Position numbers and translations under genes: made by a program. A stretch of DNA of 64,000 nucleotides from Myoxocephalus aenaeus (Eukaryota > Chordata > Actinopteri > Perciformes > Cottidae), in assembly GCA_038501785.1 (NCBI GenBank), contig JBAMJR010000089.1, forward strand, positions 186,001 through 250,000. Direction: 5' to 3'. Position 1 is the first letter of the stretch. Each line of letters opens with the position of its first letter. The notes under the pieces were generated by a model, which made no database searches, had not been told where the DNA came from, and saw only the letters and a program-made list of their open reading frames with translations. This document shows, piece by piece, positions 48,371 through 64,000 of this stretch.

Positions 48371-48800
48371 GCCCACTTGCGCACAATTGTGTTTTTCTGT
48401 GTTTACAGTAGTGTATTGTTTGTTTTATTTTTGATTTAACTGAATTTACTGTACTGTAAAATATACTAATGTAATGATTTTGAATTCAGTATTAAATTTT
48501 TTTGGTTGTTGTGAAAACATGCCCTCTATGGAACTGAATAAAAACATTGAAAACAAAAGACAGTTTTTTATATAAAGTAGACTAGTGTGTTGCTGCTGAT
48601 CTGAAAGTGTATTCATATGATGCAAGTGGGTATCATTAATGACATATTGACAAAGGATTGTTAGGTTTTGATAGCAGAGTTTCAATTTGACATAGATGCG
48701 AATGGTTTATTTCCCAGTGTTGTGTCTTATTTGCTTGTGTGTAGAGTTTTGACACTGAGCCAAATTTAGCAAAACGTGTGTAAGCAATAGGCAAAAAGAA

Positions 48801-49482
48801 GGAAAAGAAGGAAATCTGATTTGTACAATATAGAAAAACTGAGAGCTGATATGTTTTGTCACGGCACAGGTGTGTATATGAGTAGATCATACAGCTGATT
48901 TCACTCCCCAGTTTTGAGTATTTAATTAGGTTTTAATTGGCAGATAATGTATCTGAACAACTCACTGCATTATCTTTCTGTTGAGATCCGCATAAAGAAA
49001 TACAATTATTCCTCCGAGTGAAATGGCAAGATTTCCAATATGGAAATTCCCAAAAGTCTTCATTATGGACAGCCCAGGGGGAATTTACATTTCAATGAAG
49101 TAGTAGTATGAAGTGGTATACATGCATTCACATAAATTATATATTATCTCAATGGAAAAAACCTCTTAATATTATAATTTGAAATCTATAAAAAAAACAC
49201 ATCTCAGCAGACGTACATAGTGTGTCTATAACTCTGTGGACTTTACATATTGGTGCTCCTTGTTTATGCATACATGTCAATAGTCAGAGTTAATTTAGGA
49301 TCATCAACAATAGTTTTTTGCAATAAAATTATAATCAATTAATGATTAGACCAACATCATAAAATATACAGACGAAATATACAGATATTTATGGATGAAT
49401 GACCACAACATCATGTGTTTTTAATACTGGACATACTCTTTATATTTCAACACCTTCGAAAGCCTTGCTGTCTCTGAGTTTA

Positions 49483-49486
<4 letters not shown>
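48801..49486. other. No gene recognised
   Basis: AT-rich flank of the nested cluster; no domain or repeat end seen. Confidence 0.4.

Positions 49487-49537
<51 letters not shown>
49487..49537. repeat. (GT)n microsatellite
   Basis: A pure 51-bp TG/GT tract. A second, shorter GT/GAGT stretch is at 49860-49904. Confidence 0.97.
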
Positions 49538-53680
<4,143 letters not shown>

Positions 53681-53821
53681 TAACACTCTCACACCGTGTG
53701 GAACATAACAATAGTTCCTCTTCATGAAGTAAATTAATTTTGTGTGCCAGACAAAAAACAAAGCAAAGCATTTTGAAATAATTTACGGGGACTTAAAATG
53801 AAAACTAAATCCTGAAAAATG

Positions 53822-53990
53822 TTTAGCTCAGTTTTCATTGGTGGTTCGATTCCCAACCCTGAAACCCAAGTTGTTCCCTATGGGCAGGTCTGCCTTTTAT
53901 AGCAACTCTGCCACCATTGGTGTGTGAATGGGTGAATAAGAGGCAAATTGTAAAATGCTTTGTTTAATAACGTAGAAAAGCCTGAAAGAA
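53822..53990 (+). repeat. Degenerate tRNA-headed SINE-like element
   Basis: A perfect B-box ggttcgattcc at 53843-53853 is preceded by tttagctcag, reminiscent of the start of a tRNA A box. The tail 'gtgtgaatgggtgaataa' and 'gctttgtttaataacgtagaaaagc' parallels 9300-9370. The middle is diverged. Confidence 0.55.
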
Positions 53991-56756
53991 AAGCAGTCTA
54001 TTTACCATCTATTGGTCTCTGATTCAGGATGTTGAAATGAAATATTTTCTCCTCGCTTTAGAATAAATAGGTCTGGTGTTGTCCCCATTGAAGGCTGTTT
54101 TTCGGGTCATCGGTTAAGGGTTCTCTATTGGAAATGCAGAGCATATATATTGCCTCCACATGGTTCTCAACATGGCAACGACTGCACCGGTGGGTAGCAG
54201 CTAACAGTGCGAACAACCGGTCTGACAGAGCTAATAGTGTTTACCTGAGGGGGAACCAGAGGGTGGGTGCTCAGCTTATTCTGCAACAACAGTGCAGAGA
54301 GGTGGCCATAAGCTAGCCAGGGGAGCACAAAAGTGGGACTTATATCCACAAAAATGCAAGCCCAACTCTGTAAACAAAGCACGGAGAAGCTTGAATTACA
54401 TCACACACCAAGGGAAAGTGACTTCATTCTCTGCCCAGACATTACTTTACTATATTTTTTACATAGCAGATAGTTGTTTACTGCTATATCTATGCTCTGA
54501 ATCATGTATACAGAAGCTTAAAGTTGTAAGTCAAGATTTAGACGTCATCTTCCGACATAGCTTATGTGGTTCGCAAAACAAGACAATAAAATAATGAAGA
54601 CAATCATGGATGAGATTGACGCAGTTGTTGTAAATTGTTGTAAGTCGGCTTACAGCAATAAGAACCCTTAAATGGACATATTGAATTGTAAAGAATAAAA
54701 CTCGCGTATCTTTATACTATATACATGTGTAGTATGTTGTGTAAAACGACCACTACATCTTTAGACTTACAGTGTAGTCAGTTTGAATCACACAAAACCT
54801 TGGCAACAATTCAGTTTCCTTTATCCTTGAAACTGGGTGCTCATACCTTGCATCTGAAGACAAATAGCTTCATAGTTTTGTATCTCTTTTTTGTGTTTGT
54901 ATTTCATATGGGCATTATAAGACATCACAGAAGATGCTTAGTAGGTGATGATAAGCTCAACCTCTCCTGCATGTCCAGTCAATTTCAGCTCAGTCGGGAG
55001 CCGATATTGACTGAGCTGCGATGGCTGAGGTGAGCAGCGTGTGATGGAGAACCATCACAGGTGATCTAGTGGGACTACGACCTGGATGGCTGTTCTCTCT
55101 GTGGCAGCATGCCCCGAGTCGGAGCGATCACATCGGGTCATTCCAAAGAAATTGGACTTCACTGGAGCTTAGCACCAACTGAATCCCAAATCCAGCGAAA
55201 AGACAAAAGACTATTACTTGTTATGCGTGTTTGCCAGAAAGTTTACACTCAGTGACAAACTTTTCTTGTGATCAAACTGTGCCTTCAAGTGCATTGAAAA
55301 TATAGAATCCTGTCTGCGTTTCAAAGTCGCCGTTATGTGATTTTCTTTCCTCTGGGATATCAACTAAAAACCCATTTAATCAAAAGCAATCTACAGTCTT
55401 TTAGAAGATTTTTCAAAGACATTTCTTGAAAGGAATTGGGCAGCAGATCGGCTGATGCTCATTGTTGCTGTTCAAAGCTCAACTGTAATTTTCATATAGT
55501 AATTTGACAGTCAAATATATAACAGATCAGGGTGTTGGGTAGTAGACATGCTTTCGTAAAAAAGGACTAGTGCAAATCAGTATCACAATAATCAACTAAT
55601 AATATCTATCTCCATAACAAAACATGATACATAAGGATAAGAGCCACGTTTTGTCAAGATCCTTGCTGGATCCAGCCTACGGGGCTACTTTAACAGCCTC
55701 AACACTCTTTTTGTGCATATCAATAGCCACAGCAACCAGCTGTTTCTCACTGTGCACCTCCAAAAGGCACATCTGAAACCATTTAAATCAAAAGCAGTCA
55801 CAGTTTCCACAGTGCATTATAGGCATTCCAGCATGGCCTTTCACACCATGCCGTGTAGCCGCGCTCGGCAGGGGAGCACGGTATAAAGTGGGCACACAGC
55901 AACACAAATATGCGGCCCACTGCGCATTCCCCAAAGGAGGTAGAGAGAGAGAGAGAGAGAGAGACTGAACAACCTCTGAGTTTCTTTGCTCTGGCTTCTC
56001 GGGTTAAAACCCTTTTCCCCGCCTCAGATAAGAGCCTTTCTTCTTCTTTGAATGCTTTGTCTTCTGGCCAGATCAGGGGGAAAAGGGAGAAGAAAGAGGA
56101 GAACTGTCTTACTGGCACACCCCTGTGGTGGGTGCTCGTACAAAAGGAGACAGAAGGAGAGAACAATGGTCGATGCTAGCCTATGGAGGCGAGTTTCGTT
56201 TACAACACTACTACCAGGCATTTAAAGCTTCGTTAAAGGATATTTTTCTCGTAACACTGAATGAAATGAATCCCTTTAACGACAAGTGTTGCTCTTCCTG
56301 TTGAGATCACTGAAAATCAACACACAACTTCACAGCAGCATGGAACCAAAGCCTTAGTATGGGACTAGTGATAATCAATTTTTTAATCATTATCATATAT
56401 TGCCAAGTCTGCTATATTCTACATCAGGACACCTTTGTTTGCTGTATTGTGCTTAAACACAGACACTTACCAGAAGCAAAAAGAAAAGCTCAGGCTAAAT
56501 CATCATAAATGGTGCTTGTTCAGTCAACCTCCAACGTATCATGAAGAAAACTGTAGCTATGGTCAGATGTATTTTAACATATCATGCACACATAATAAAC
56601 AGTGAATAAACTGCTGGCTGGAACTACTTTTACTTGTCCTTTGCCAGACAATCCCAAACTTTTTTTCAGTAACTGGGCATTACTGAAATCAACAATCTGC
56701 TAAGAACTCTATTAAGCATACATCAAATTATTTGAAATAAAATGTAGTTATATGGT
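53991..56756. other. No gene recognised; GA tract at 55942-55964
   Basis: Only a (GA)n tract (55942-55964) stands out. Frames up to 122 residues around it are simple-repeat driven. No gene or element boundary recognised. Confidence 0.4.
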
Positions 56757-56962
56757 AGGGTGACCAGACGTCCTCTTTTTCCCGGACATGTCCTCTTTTC
56801 GAGACCCAAAAAAAGTGTCCGGCAGGGATTCCAAAAACGTCCGGGATTTTGCTACGTTCGGGAAAATAGTTATTACCCCCTTACAAGTTTTGTAAATGGT
56901 ACGTCCGGGATTTTGCTACGTTCGGGAAAATAATTACCCCCTTACAAGTTTTGGAAATGGTA
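56757..56962. mobile_element. hAT-like end (TAGGGTGACCAGACGTCC) with 64-bp tandem duplication
   Basis: 'tagggtgaccagacgtcctc' is the typical terminus of Tip100/Zaphod-type hAT elements. Inside, a 64-bp block starting cgtccgggattttgctacgt is repeated at 56838 and 56902, differing by a few bases and a short gap. I could not find the opposite inverted end (which should read ...ggtcaccct), so the element is truncated or extends beyond recognition. Confidence 0.6.
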
Positions 56963-58496
56963 TCTCCCTCACGTTCCACCTTCTTGCGCAAGCTCTGACT
57001 GTAGAGAGAACTGTCATTGGTCGACCGATCTCAACGTAAATGTAAGTTCACGGCATGCTACAACGGTAGTTCTAGCTAACAAGAATGTTTTGTGCTTTGC
57101 TGTGATAATTAGCATTGCCGTTTAGGGAATTTGGCCATTTTGGTACCGTCTCTGTCAGAGCTCAAATCCAGTCACCAGTAAAGCCCCAGTCAAAATATGA
57201 TCGCATTGGCCGCATTATTAATCCTTAGTGTTACCAGGACAGCTCTGATTTTGTGTAATTTTTCTTTGGGCAGTCTATTATCTGTCTAACAATACATTGT
57301 ACCTCATGTTAAATGTGTACCTTTTGGACCATAGTTTCTAAATTCTCTAAATCATTTCATGCATCTTCAGGCTACACTGTCTTTACATAGAACATTCACA
57401 AATTAATTCAGTTCCTCTTAAGAGCCAAGAAAAAAAAGATTTACCTGTCATCCAAGCACCTCTCTGTTTAAAGGAAAAAAAGTGTGCCTTTATTCCTTTA
57501 ACTGTAAGAAGATTCGCTAATGAGAAGTTAATTTGTCAGTGAGAAATGTTGAGAAAACAATTGAACTTAACATACAATATATTACAGAGACAAGACAGTA
57601 AAACAGGCTGTCATTGAGATAAGTGTTCACAGTAGGTTTTCTATTTCTTAATGTTTGATCACAGCACACAGAGGAGCTTTAAGGATTGACCCAAACACTT
57701 AAAACTATTGTGTCATAGCCATGGAGGATGCTTTTGTGTCTTTACCAAGAGCACACAAGACATAAGAGAACTGTTATCTGACAAACAGGACAGCCGTGGA
57801 CACTAAATGAGAAGGCGGAGTGAGAGGTCATCCTTGCATATTACCTCTCTAGGCCCTGGCCAAGTTTAGGCCACCAGATGACTCCAGTTGTTGCCTCTCG
57901 GGGCAAAGGCATCCCTACCTCACCCGGTGGTCTGCAGTCATCTCATCTTTCATAGAACACAGGAGGCAGGAAGTATCCGTGGGGATCAACAGATGCAGGG
58001 GAAAGCCACAAAATGGCGTCCCCCTGAGCTGGCCATGTGGCTTCTGCGATTGTAAAACCTTTGAGCCTCAAAACATACAACACGCAATGCAATACCATGT
58101 TCTCTGGCACTTTGAGGTTATGCCTCAATGATATTGACTTTCTCCAGGAACGTATTGGTGAAGATCAGTGACAGCTGACGCAGTGACAATCTGCAATGTG
58201 AAAGAGTGCATGATCTGGTAATGGTAGCAACTCCGAAATCCTAGCAGTCTCAGCAGTAGAAAAGTTAGATTGCTTATTCAGACAAAGAAAAGTTTTCTCT
58301 GTAAAGCAGCAGAGCCAGACAAATGGTTTTGGAGCATGGACGGTGGCGAGAGAGAAACCTGCTGAATACCAGAGTAAATAAATAAAGTAAATAAATCAGT
58401 GGATAATGTGAAGCAATTGTAGGGGTGTGCATAATCAGGGATTTGGAGGCTGCTCACTCTGCTGCTCATCTTCTGACTACAAAACCAGGCCCGGCG

Positions 58497-58498
<2 letters not shown>
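56963..58498. other. No gene recognised
   Basis: AT-rich, without domains or clear repeat ends; may include undetected interior of the hAT-like element starting at 56757. Confidence 0.35.

Positions 58499-58534
<36 letters not shown>
58499..58534. repeat. (CT)n microsatellite
   Basis: A pure 36-bp CT tract. Confidence 0.96.
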
Positions 58535-58537
<3 letters not shown>

Positions 58538-60236
58538 GATAATCTGTTCCAGTACACTTGCCATGAAATGAGCGATGCAGGACTCGTAATGCACTGGACA
58601 GGCAAAGCCTACCAGATAACATAAGTCCCCTCCGCTGCACCCCTCCCCCCCACCTCCAGCCTCAACACTCGCCATTAACAGCCCTTATCCTTTTCCACTG
58701 GTATTATATCAAGGCCCCTCAGCTGTAAACAAGAGGAAGAAGATTTGGTTCAATGTATAATATCTGTGGCGAGCTGTCTCGTCGCTTTATGCTTGCGTCA
58801 TATTTCATCTTGACTCGTGTGGCCTTCGCTGTCATGCGTACAATGAGAGGCGGTTGTTGTGGGTTTTGTTCTCCTATCCTGTTTATAGTTGTGATTGTCA
58901 TTTAGCTAATGTATGCATGCATATATACACATGCGCCTTGAAGTGAACGCCATGCAGAGCTGACAGTGGTATAGTCTGTAGTCTCTCGGGGTGGAAGCAA
59001 GAAGCCTGTTTTGATGGCGATGAATATATCATTTTTGTATTATTTTTCTCTTTTCTTCTTTTTTTCTCTTCCGTAGCTGTCTGCCTTTTAGTCCTCTCTC
59101 TTCCCTTTAACTCCTTTGATCTGGCTTTGGTTTGAATGTCATACCATCTGGATGAGTTCACTCTGGATGAATCTCTCCACAAACGCTCAAATAAATATAT
59201 AATAAATATTACTCCATATGTTCATGTGCTTTACTTTAAAACCACATATATTTCCTCTTACTCACTATGATAAGCATCATATCACAAACAGGAAAAACTG
59301 GGTCTAACAAAAAATAAGCGTTGCTCTTTCATTTCTAGACAACGGCCTAATATATTCAAGTAGATACAATGAAAGTAGAGTTTGATGCTGTGCAGAACTA
59401 TGTTTAGTGACACTATAATATGGTGCAAGAAGCATTGCTAATGAAAAGATCTCCACAATGCTTGTTGAATTTTATTTTGTGCGATTAAAACTGTCACCCT
59501 CATTCAAAAGAATGCACTCCTCCAAAGAAAACAATATGTGCCCTGCAGCATTTCATTTGGAATCTGTGTAAATGCAGATCAAAAAACTTTACGAGGGCGA
59601 GGAATGTATTCATCTCTGTGAGCGACAATTACTTTCGACTGTTGATGGGGACCTCCACGGCAGAATGTTTGACAGCAAACAGACCTGACTGTGATCGATA
59701 GACTCCGGGCTCCTGTCTTCGTAAGTGCCCTGTGGTTTTGGAGGTTCGGAAAATCCGCCACGAAGCAGGGCCCTCCCATCTCGTCTGAACCAAACATTGT
59801 CCGGGTGGCTCCTGCTCCCATGCTCCTCGCTCGCTGGAATGCCGGCTCGCTGAGGATAACAGGGTTTCCTAAGATCCGACTAGGACCTCTCTAATTTGGG
59901 CATCCACTCCTGCCACTTCCCCTGACCAGAAACCATTTTAAATTGGTGGCCACGTAGGAGCTGGCATTCCCCTTTTCCTCTTTTAATGGTTTGTTCACTT
60001 CTGCGGCTCTTTCTTGGTTGCTCTTTTAGTTCTATATGTCTTCCACCTCTGTCTTGGCTGAAACTAGAAAGCAAATTTATTTCTGCGCTGTATCATTGTC
60101 CATCATATTAAATTGTGGGCTTCATGTACAAACACTAAACCCCACCACCACCACCACCGTCAATGCCACTCCACACACACAGACGCTATCAGTGACAGGC
60201 ACGGCACAACAGCAGCGATGTGTAACGCTCTTCCAG

Positions 60237-60238
<2 letters not shown>
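58535..60238. other. No gene recognised
   Basis: No frame with known domains. 59700-59890 is comparatively GC-rich and low in simple repeats, but its frames give no recognisable protein. Confidence 0.4.

Positions 60239-60291
<53 letters not shown>
60239..60291. repeat. (GT)n microsatellite
   Basis: A pure 53-bp GT tract. Confidence 0.97.
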
Positions 60292-60293
<2 letters not shown>

Positions 60294-63200
60294 AGCAGGT
60301 TGTTCCTGCCAGTGAGCTCCGAGAGAGTGACAGACCACCCACCTGCTCTGGCTCGTCCTATTGATGTCAGTTTGGCGTCAGTGGGAGGGCAGCTAATGGG
60401 ATTTCACTATCAGCACCTCAGTGTAGCCACCATGTCAGCTTTCCCTCCTCCGTAGCGCTACACACAGTCAAGCAAGGTAAAACTGTTGGGCTCAGATTGC
60501 TGAAGACTGACTGTGAAAGGACTAAAACGCTCAACAGACATTGGAAAGCAAATAGTGACTCACAGGCAACGGAGGTACTGGTGTCCCAAAAATAAACCAA
60601 TCTGTAGTGAACTGTCAAGGTCACCTCATCACATCACAACCTGCCAGGCAGTGCAACGTCTCACTAAGTAACGTTTTAAAGTAATATTATGTAATATGTA
60701 ATATTTCAAGAACAAGTAGCGCAAGGTATTAGGATTAAATTAAAATGCAGTTCAATGTCAATAGAGGACGGTGCATCTAGTGTCACCATGCAGGGCTAGC
60801 TAACGTTAGCTGTTGCTGGTCAGTAAATACCATTGCATGTATTGGCTGGCTGCTTGTTAAAGCACAGTGTCTTGTCTTCTATTTCTACACCTGTTAAATA
60901 TAAGAAGCTTTGTCTGGGTTTGGAGGATTATGAGTTGTTTATTAACAGAGCTGTTCTGAGTAATGAAAGTAATTACTTTTTCCCTTGAGTAATTAGTATA
61001 TTCATGTAATCACTTTTTTAATGGTTATGATATAAAGCCTAATTGAAAACTTAATTGGCAACACTTCACTTTATTTATTTAGTATTCACAAGCAGCATAT
61101 CAAGATTTAATTAATGGTTTATAACACATTCTAATGTAGTTGTAAAATAATGGAAGCACCTATAGTATATTAGTTAGTATGTGTTCTTGGGAGAAGTAAC
61201 AGCTGACACATACTGTATATTGAAATGTCCTTACAAGCTGTGTACAACCACAATATAGTGTATAATAAACCATGTATTAAAAAAGAGATTACACTGATTT
61301 TACATTCTAAATAGGGGGATTTAAAGTCAATGCTTGCCAAACACTGCAGTTTTGTAACCCTTTTGATGCATTTGATTTATATCTTTCTTGTCAAACTGTG
61401 GTTTAGTTGGACATCCTATAACTTGCATTCTACAGTAACATAATGAAAGCTGAGCCGTTTGGCATTATCATGTGTGCAAATAGTAAAATATAACAGTGTT
61501 TCGCTGCCACATCCACACAATTCACAGGCTGAAGATTTGTGAATGGTGACTAATCAGTTCAAGTTGTTAAGAAGAGTGTAGGAGCTGAGTGATCCTAAAA
61601 GAAATGAGGACCTCATTTCAGCATCTTGTCACTATTCCGTCACCTGGCACTGTCGTAACAACACAGCACTTTTAAAGCCTTGTCTCACCTTATCTCTCTT
61701 TCTCTTTGTGTCTCATGTTGCCCTTTTCATTTTTCAGCCTTCTGTGGCACTCTATAGTCTTTCAAAGTTTACAACTATTGTCTGAAAGTTCACACTTTTA
61801 GTTTGGTGGCAGCGTTGCACATTCTTTTCTTCTCCCTTTTTCTTATTTCTTCCTTTTCTTCCTTGTGTGTTGCTCCACATCAGACATCCAGAGAGGGGCC
61901 TTTTGTGTCTGACTTTGCCCCAAAGGCAGTCGTCTTGCAAGGCAGATTAATAATTACAGAGTACACAACATCGGGGAAAACAATTTCAACATCTTTGATG
62001 TCAAACATGAGAGAAACCAAAATTACAAAGAAAAAAAAGATGACGAGGAAAGGTCTTGAAAGATGGTCTTTCTTTCTGTCTCCCTCTCTGCAGTATTTCC
62101 TGTTATTGTTGCTTTCTACTGTTTCGCAGTGCATTAAAAACATTAAGGAGGACTTAAAAGAGAGAGGCGTCTGCCCCTGGAGGGCCACATTTGAGAAGTG
62201 GCAAGGCAACTATTCATTGTGACAATGTCACTGAAGATGAGAAGGAGCTATATATAATATTTCATAGGATTTGATCCGTCTATTTACATGTTGGGGCACA
62301 TCAATAGACTCATGAGATGTTTGTTTTGTGAAGCATTAGGATAAATAGAAACCAGGGCCAAATATAGGAGGACAGAGCTGTTGTGGCCCGGAGTTATGAT
62401 TATGGGCTGTAATTGAAAGGTTGAGGGTGCTCTTTCCTTTGCTTCACTCTGAAACTCCCTATAACTGAAAAAAAACATGGATCATTGGAATGAGAATTAA
62501 CAGTCTTGTACTTTACCAAACCAATACTTTTTGTGTCTTGTGTAATACAGAATGATTGGCTTTGGGCGGCCGTCCAAATAGATGATTACTATCCCCTTAA
62601 ATATAACATTGAATGAATATCAACAAATCCCAAACAAAGCAACCACAACTGAAATTCAAATATGTTTCCTGTGATATTCTAGAAATCCCTTCTGACAAAA
62701 GCCAGTCCTTAACTTGGGTTAATTTGGGATATGCTGCTCCTGTATCTTGGTCCTCCTCGTGTAGTTGCAGCTTGTTTTGGGATTATCAATACCCAGTTCT
62801 TAGTTCCTAGTTCACATCTGCTTTAAAATGCTCATTAGCAACAAGCAACAGACATTAATGGTATCTTTGTTTGCTGAGTGACGGACAGTGTGTTGGGAAG
62901 CCTTTGTAAACTCTGACTATTAAAGCCAGTAATTGTACTCGCCCAAACAGTTTCAACAATAACTCAACATTAGCTTGCTTCTTCAGGACGAAGTTATAGC
63001 AGGACTGTATTGTTGGACGAAATTAGTGTATGGCATACCCAAACTGTACATGGGCAACCGTTGAACCCAATTCAGACAGGATTGGGTGGTGGGGTTATTT
63101 TAAGATCACATTTTGACAACGCAGAGCTGGATCATTTAAGTACTGAATTTCTAATTACTCATTGAGTTTGGAAATATCATGCATTCATTGAACATTGAAA

Positions 63201-64000
63201 TAAATAAATACAGTATATTTTCATAGAGGCGCTCTCAACAAGGTCCGTGGGGAAGAAGCCGTAAACCTCACGACAGGAGTCAAAGGCCACCTTCACCCCA
63301 GGCCTTTCAAAGTAGACCTAGAAAAGGTCCACCGCCGCGTCAACAATTTGCCCGGCCCCATGTGTTTCACAGGACACACAAAAGAGCTCGGGCCCCAGTA
63401 GTCAGCTAATGCTTTAGGCTTGAATTGGTTTATTTTATCATACAAATGAAGACGCACAGAAGCTTTGTATTAATTCTTCCAGGTTTCACCAAAAAACTAA
63501 ATCCACGTTCATATTCACACACCAAATCCGATTCACAGAGTCTGAGAGAAAAGGCAGTGTTTGCATTATTAGTGTCAAACTTGTTGTACTCATAGCTTCT
63601 CCACTGCAGACATTCTGGATACTGCAGTGAATTTGACAGGTGTCAGTATGGAGACACTTCTCTTTTCTTAAAAAAAAAGAAGTACTCGGTAGTGTAACAG
63701 TGTGTGCTTTAACCGTGACAACAAGAGCTTGGGCGTCGAAGCTAAAACTAAACAGAGAAAAAGCCACATTGTTCTTGAATTGTGAGAGCAAGCTCCCTGT
63801 TCGACGGATGTTGGCGCGTCATTGCAGATGTACAGTATTTGCTGGAAACACAACAGCCATCTGGAGAGGCTGTGGCAGTTTTGATGTGTCTTCAGCTTTC
63901 TTTCTTTTTTTTTACCATATCTGTTTGTATTTGAGAAAAACAACACATAAATGTATTCGAACATCCTGTCATATGGAGTCCATCTGATTGCAATCTGTTA
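60292..64000. other. No gene recognised; weak exon-like patch near 63.3 kb
   Basis: Mostly AT-rich unique sequence. The patch 63230-63400 is GC-rich and on the minus strand reads VYFERPGVKVAFDSCREVYG from a pyrimidine-AG position, which could be a short host exon but matches nothing I recognise. The remainder shows no gene. Confidence 0.35.

Larger units (their letters stand above)
43166..48800 (+). mobile_element. Outermost IS630/Tc1-mariner-superfamily element (E1), interrupted
   Basis: The left inverted end 43166-43190 begins CAGTTTTTGTCCGTTGCTTG after a TA. The right end at about 48776-48800 (gtgtgtaagcaataggcaaa) is an eroded inverted partner, and the last bases and TA duplication are no longer recognisable. 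The element carries a three-exon transposase and is interrupted in exon 1 by a related element (43738-46939). Without the insertion it would be about 2.4 kb. The ends belong to the same family as the two nested copies, which are better preserved and show perfect TA duplications. Confidence 0.85.

Noticed and set aside
43166..48800. Gene cluster of four host transposase-like paralogues
   Set aside because: Inverted ends, TA duplications and exon alignment show three nested transposons, not tandem host genes.
53843..53853. tRNA gene
   Set aside because: Only a B box and a partial A-box-like start; no cloverleaf or anticodon stem can be drawn, so a SINE head is more likely.

Overview
The window looks like teleost fish nuclear DNA. 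It is moderately AT-rich, has eleven long (CA/GT)n tracts, and is packed with repeats typical of fish genomes: L2/Maui-like and RTE/Rex3-like LINEs, many hAT-type DNA transposons, tRNA-headed SINEs and Tc1/mariner (IS630)-superfamily elements. I found no host gene exon I would defend. Every long reading frame with recognisable motifs belongs to a transposable element, so the window is probably intergenic or lies inside a very large intron.

Layout. 0-10 kb: mostly unique sequence, with a SINE tail, a 678-bp palindromic-ended DNA element at 4350-5027 with a TA duplication, and a SINE at 9124. 10.7-11.8 kb: a hAT element with a perfect 8-bp target duplication and a SINE inside it. 13.6-16.6 kb: a complete-ended RTE-type LINE on the minus strand with an 11-bp target duplication; its endonuclease is well preserved but its reverse transcriptase has lost the catalytic core. 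17-25 kb: CA/GT tracts, hAT MITE relics and an L2 3' fragment. 25.06-25.41 kb: a fold-back element carrying a CTG-rich minisatellite. 28.2-30.8 kb: a decayed hAT element encoding ZMYM1-like transposase exons, directly followed by a 28S rRNA pseudogene fragment near 31.0 kb. 36.0-38.2 kb: a 5'-truncated L2 LINE with an uninterrupted 445-residue reverse transcriptase frame. 38.66-40.42 kb: two different hAT elements back to back, sharing one 8-bp target, so that target occurs three times. 41.06 kb: a perfect 23-bp inverted repeat. 41.8-42.6 kb: another inverted-repeat element.

The most remarkable stretch is 43.17-48.80 kb. Three members of one DDE transposon family are nested inside each other. 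Each younger copy sits at a TA in the first coding exon of the older copy, and the two internal insertion points are only 5 bp apart when the exons are aligned. Removing the insertion (plus one TA copy) from the outermost element leaves a three-exon frame of 388 codons with a single internal stop. The transposases have an Arg/Gly-rich, AT-hook-like N-terminus, two helix-turn-helix-like segments and a DDE domain with about 35 residues between the second Asp and the Glu.

48.8-64 kb is mostly unannotated unique DNA with CA/GT, CT and GA tracts, a degenerate SINE and the end of a hAT element holding a 64-bp tandem duplication. All assignments come from reading motifs, repeats and splice signals by eye. 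Family names are from general knowledge and were not checked against a database.
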